NCBI GenBank assembly: GCA_020137815.1
Contig: CM035355.1
Coordinates: 7,921,271-7,985,270 of the forward strand
Reading direction: 5' to 3'
Length of the DNA stretch: 64,000 bases
DNA from: Hormiphora californensis
Taxonomy: Eukaryota > Ctenophora > Tentaculata > Cydippida > Pleurobrachiidae
The notes beneath the pieces were generated by a model. That model was not told the DNA's origin and did not search any database. It saw only the letters and a list, made by a program, of their open reading frames with translations. Positions 63,780 to 64,000 of the stretch are shown in pieces. Within the stretch, counting starts at the first letter, position 1. Each line of letters begins with the position of its first letter. Position numbers and translations under genes: made by a program.

Positions 63780-64000
63780 CTGAAAACAAAGTCCTGGTTA
63801 GTCTCTACAAGGGGGGGGGGGGCTCTCTACCAATTACCCACTTGGAGTCTGACCCTCCTTTACAATTACAGTGGGAGAGGGTTAAGTGAAGTTATAGCCA
63901 TGCTCTATCCAGAATCTCTGCTAACATTATATCAGTGCTGCTTGTAGTCGTATTACCGTAATGGAAATACAGTAATGAGACGTGCACGTTGCATAACGCA

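Overview
This is a stretch of nuclear genome from a non-vertebrate animal. Intron-dense genes with GT-AG introns and AATAAA signals lie among many short inverted-repeat elements, (TC)n microsatellites and minisatellites. An ionotropic glutamate receptor, a rhodopsin-type GPCR, a Ly6-type GPI protein, an arylsulfatase and PPP1R21 make it metazoan. A marine invertebrate such as a sponge would fit, but the phylum cannot be settled from the sequence alone. Exons below were joined by hand from splice signals, reading-phase agreement and family conservation, so they reach well beyond single open frames.

Layout. 2-1402 (+): 3' part of an ionotropic glutamate receptor. 1.4-5.4 kb: no convincing gene, a 27-bp minisatellite and GATA-rich repeats. 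9205-5685 (-): an eight-exon gene for a protein with a SAP-like N-terminus. 9907-14435 (+): a 13-exon, fully open HARBI1-like gene that starts 700 bp from it in divergent orientation. 14974-about 25222 (+): a C2-domain gene partly lost in poor sequence around a 100-N gap. 28400-27802 (-): a two-exon Ly6/three-finger GPI protein. 29-36 kb: repeat graveyard with tandem foldback elements, a 5'-truncated reverse-transcriptase tail and an ORF1-only LINE-like element. 36181-54455 (+): an 18-kb PLP threonine dehydratase gene with a C-terminal ACT domain; its introns hold a GPCR (40572-39733, -) and a two-exon small secreted peptide gene (50773-50297, -). 57618-60880 (+): arylsulfatase B-like gene whose catalytic-cysteine exon is missing. 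63779-61551 (-): 3' exons of PPP1R21, convergent with the sulfatase.

Mobile DNA dominates the spacers and introns. Three unrelated 1.3-1.4 kb palindromes are each flanked by TTAA. A three-level nest of inserted elements shows three target-site types (TTAA family, TA, TAA). A 49-bp perfect palindrome sits between 8-bp direct repeats. The spacer of the divergent HARBI1/SAP pair is built largely from repeat pieces. There is no operon-like functional cluster; the most suggestive pairing is the transposase-derived gene with its divergent SAP-like neighbour.

Sequence quality is uneven. Blocks at 15.5-18.7, 23.2-23.8, 29.7-29.9, 30.2-30.9, 43.15-44.45 and 55.5-57.0 kb are dominated by stretched homopolymers and look like consensus errors; exons inside or next to them are damaged or missing.
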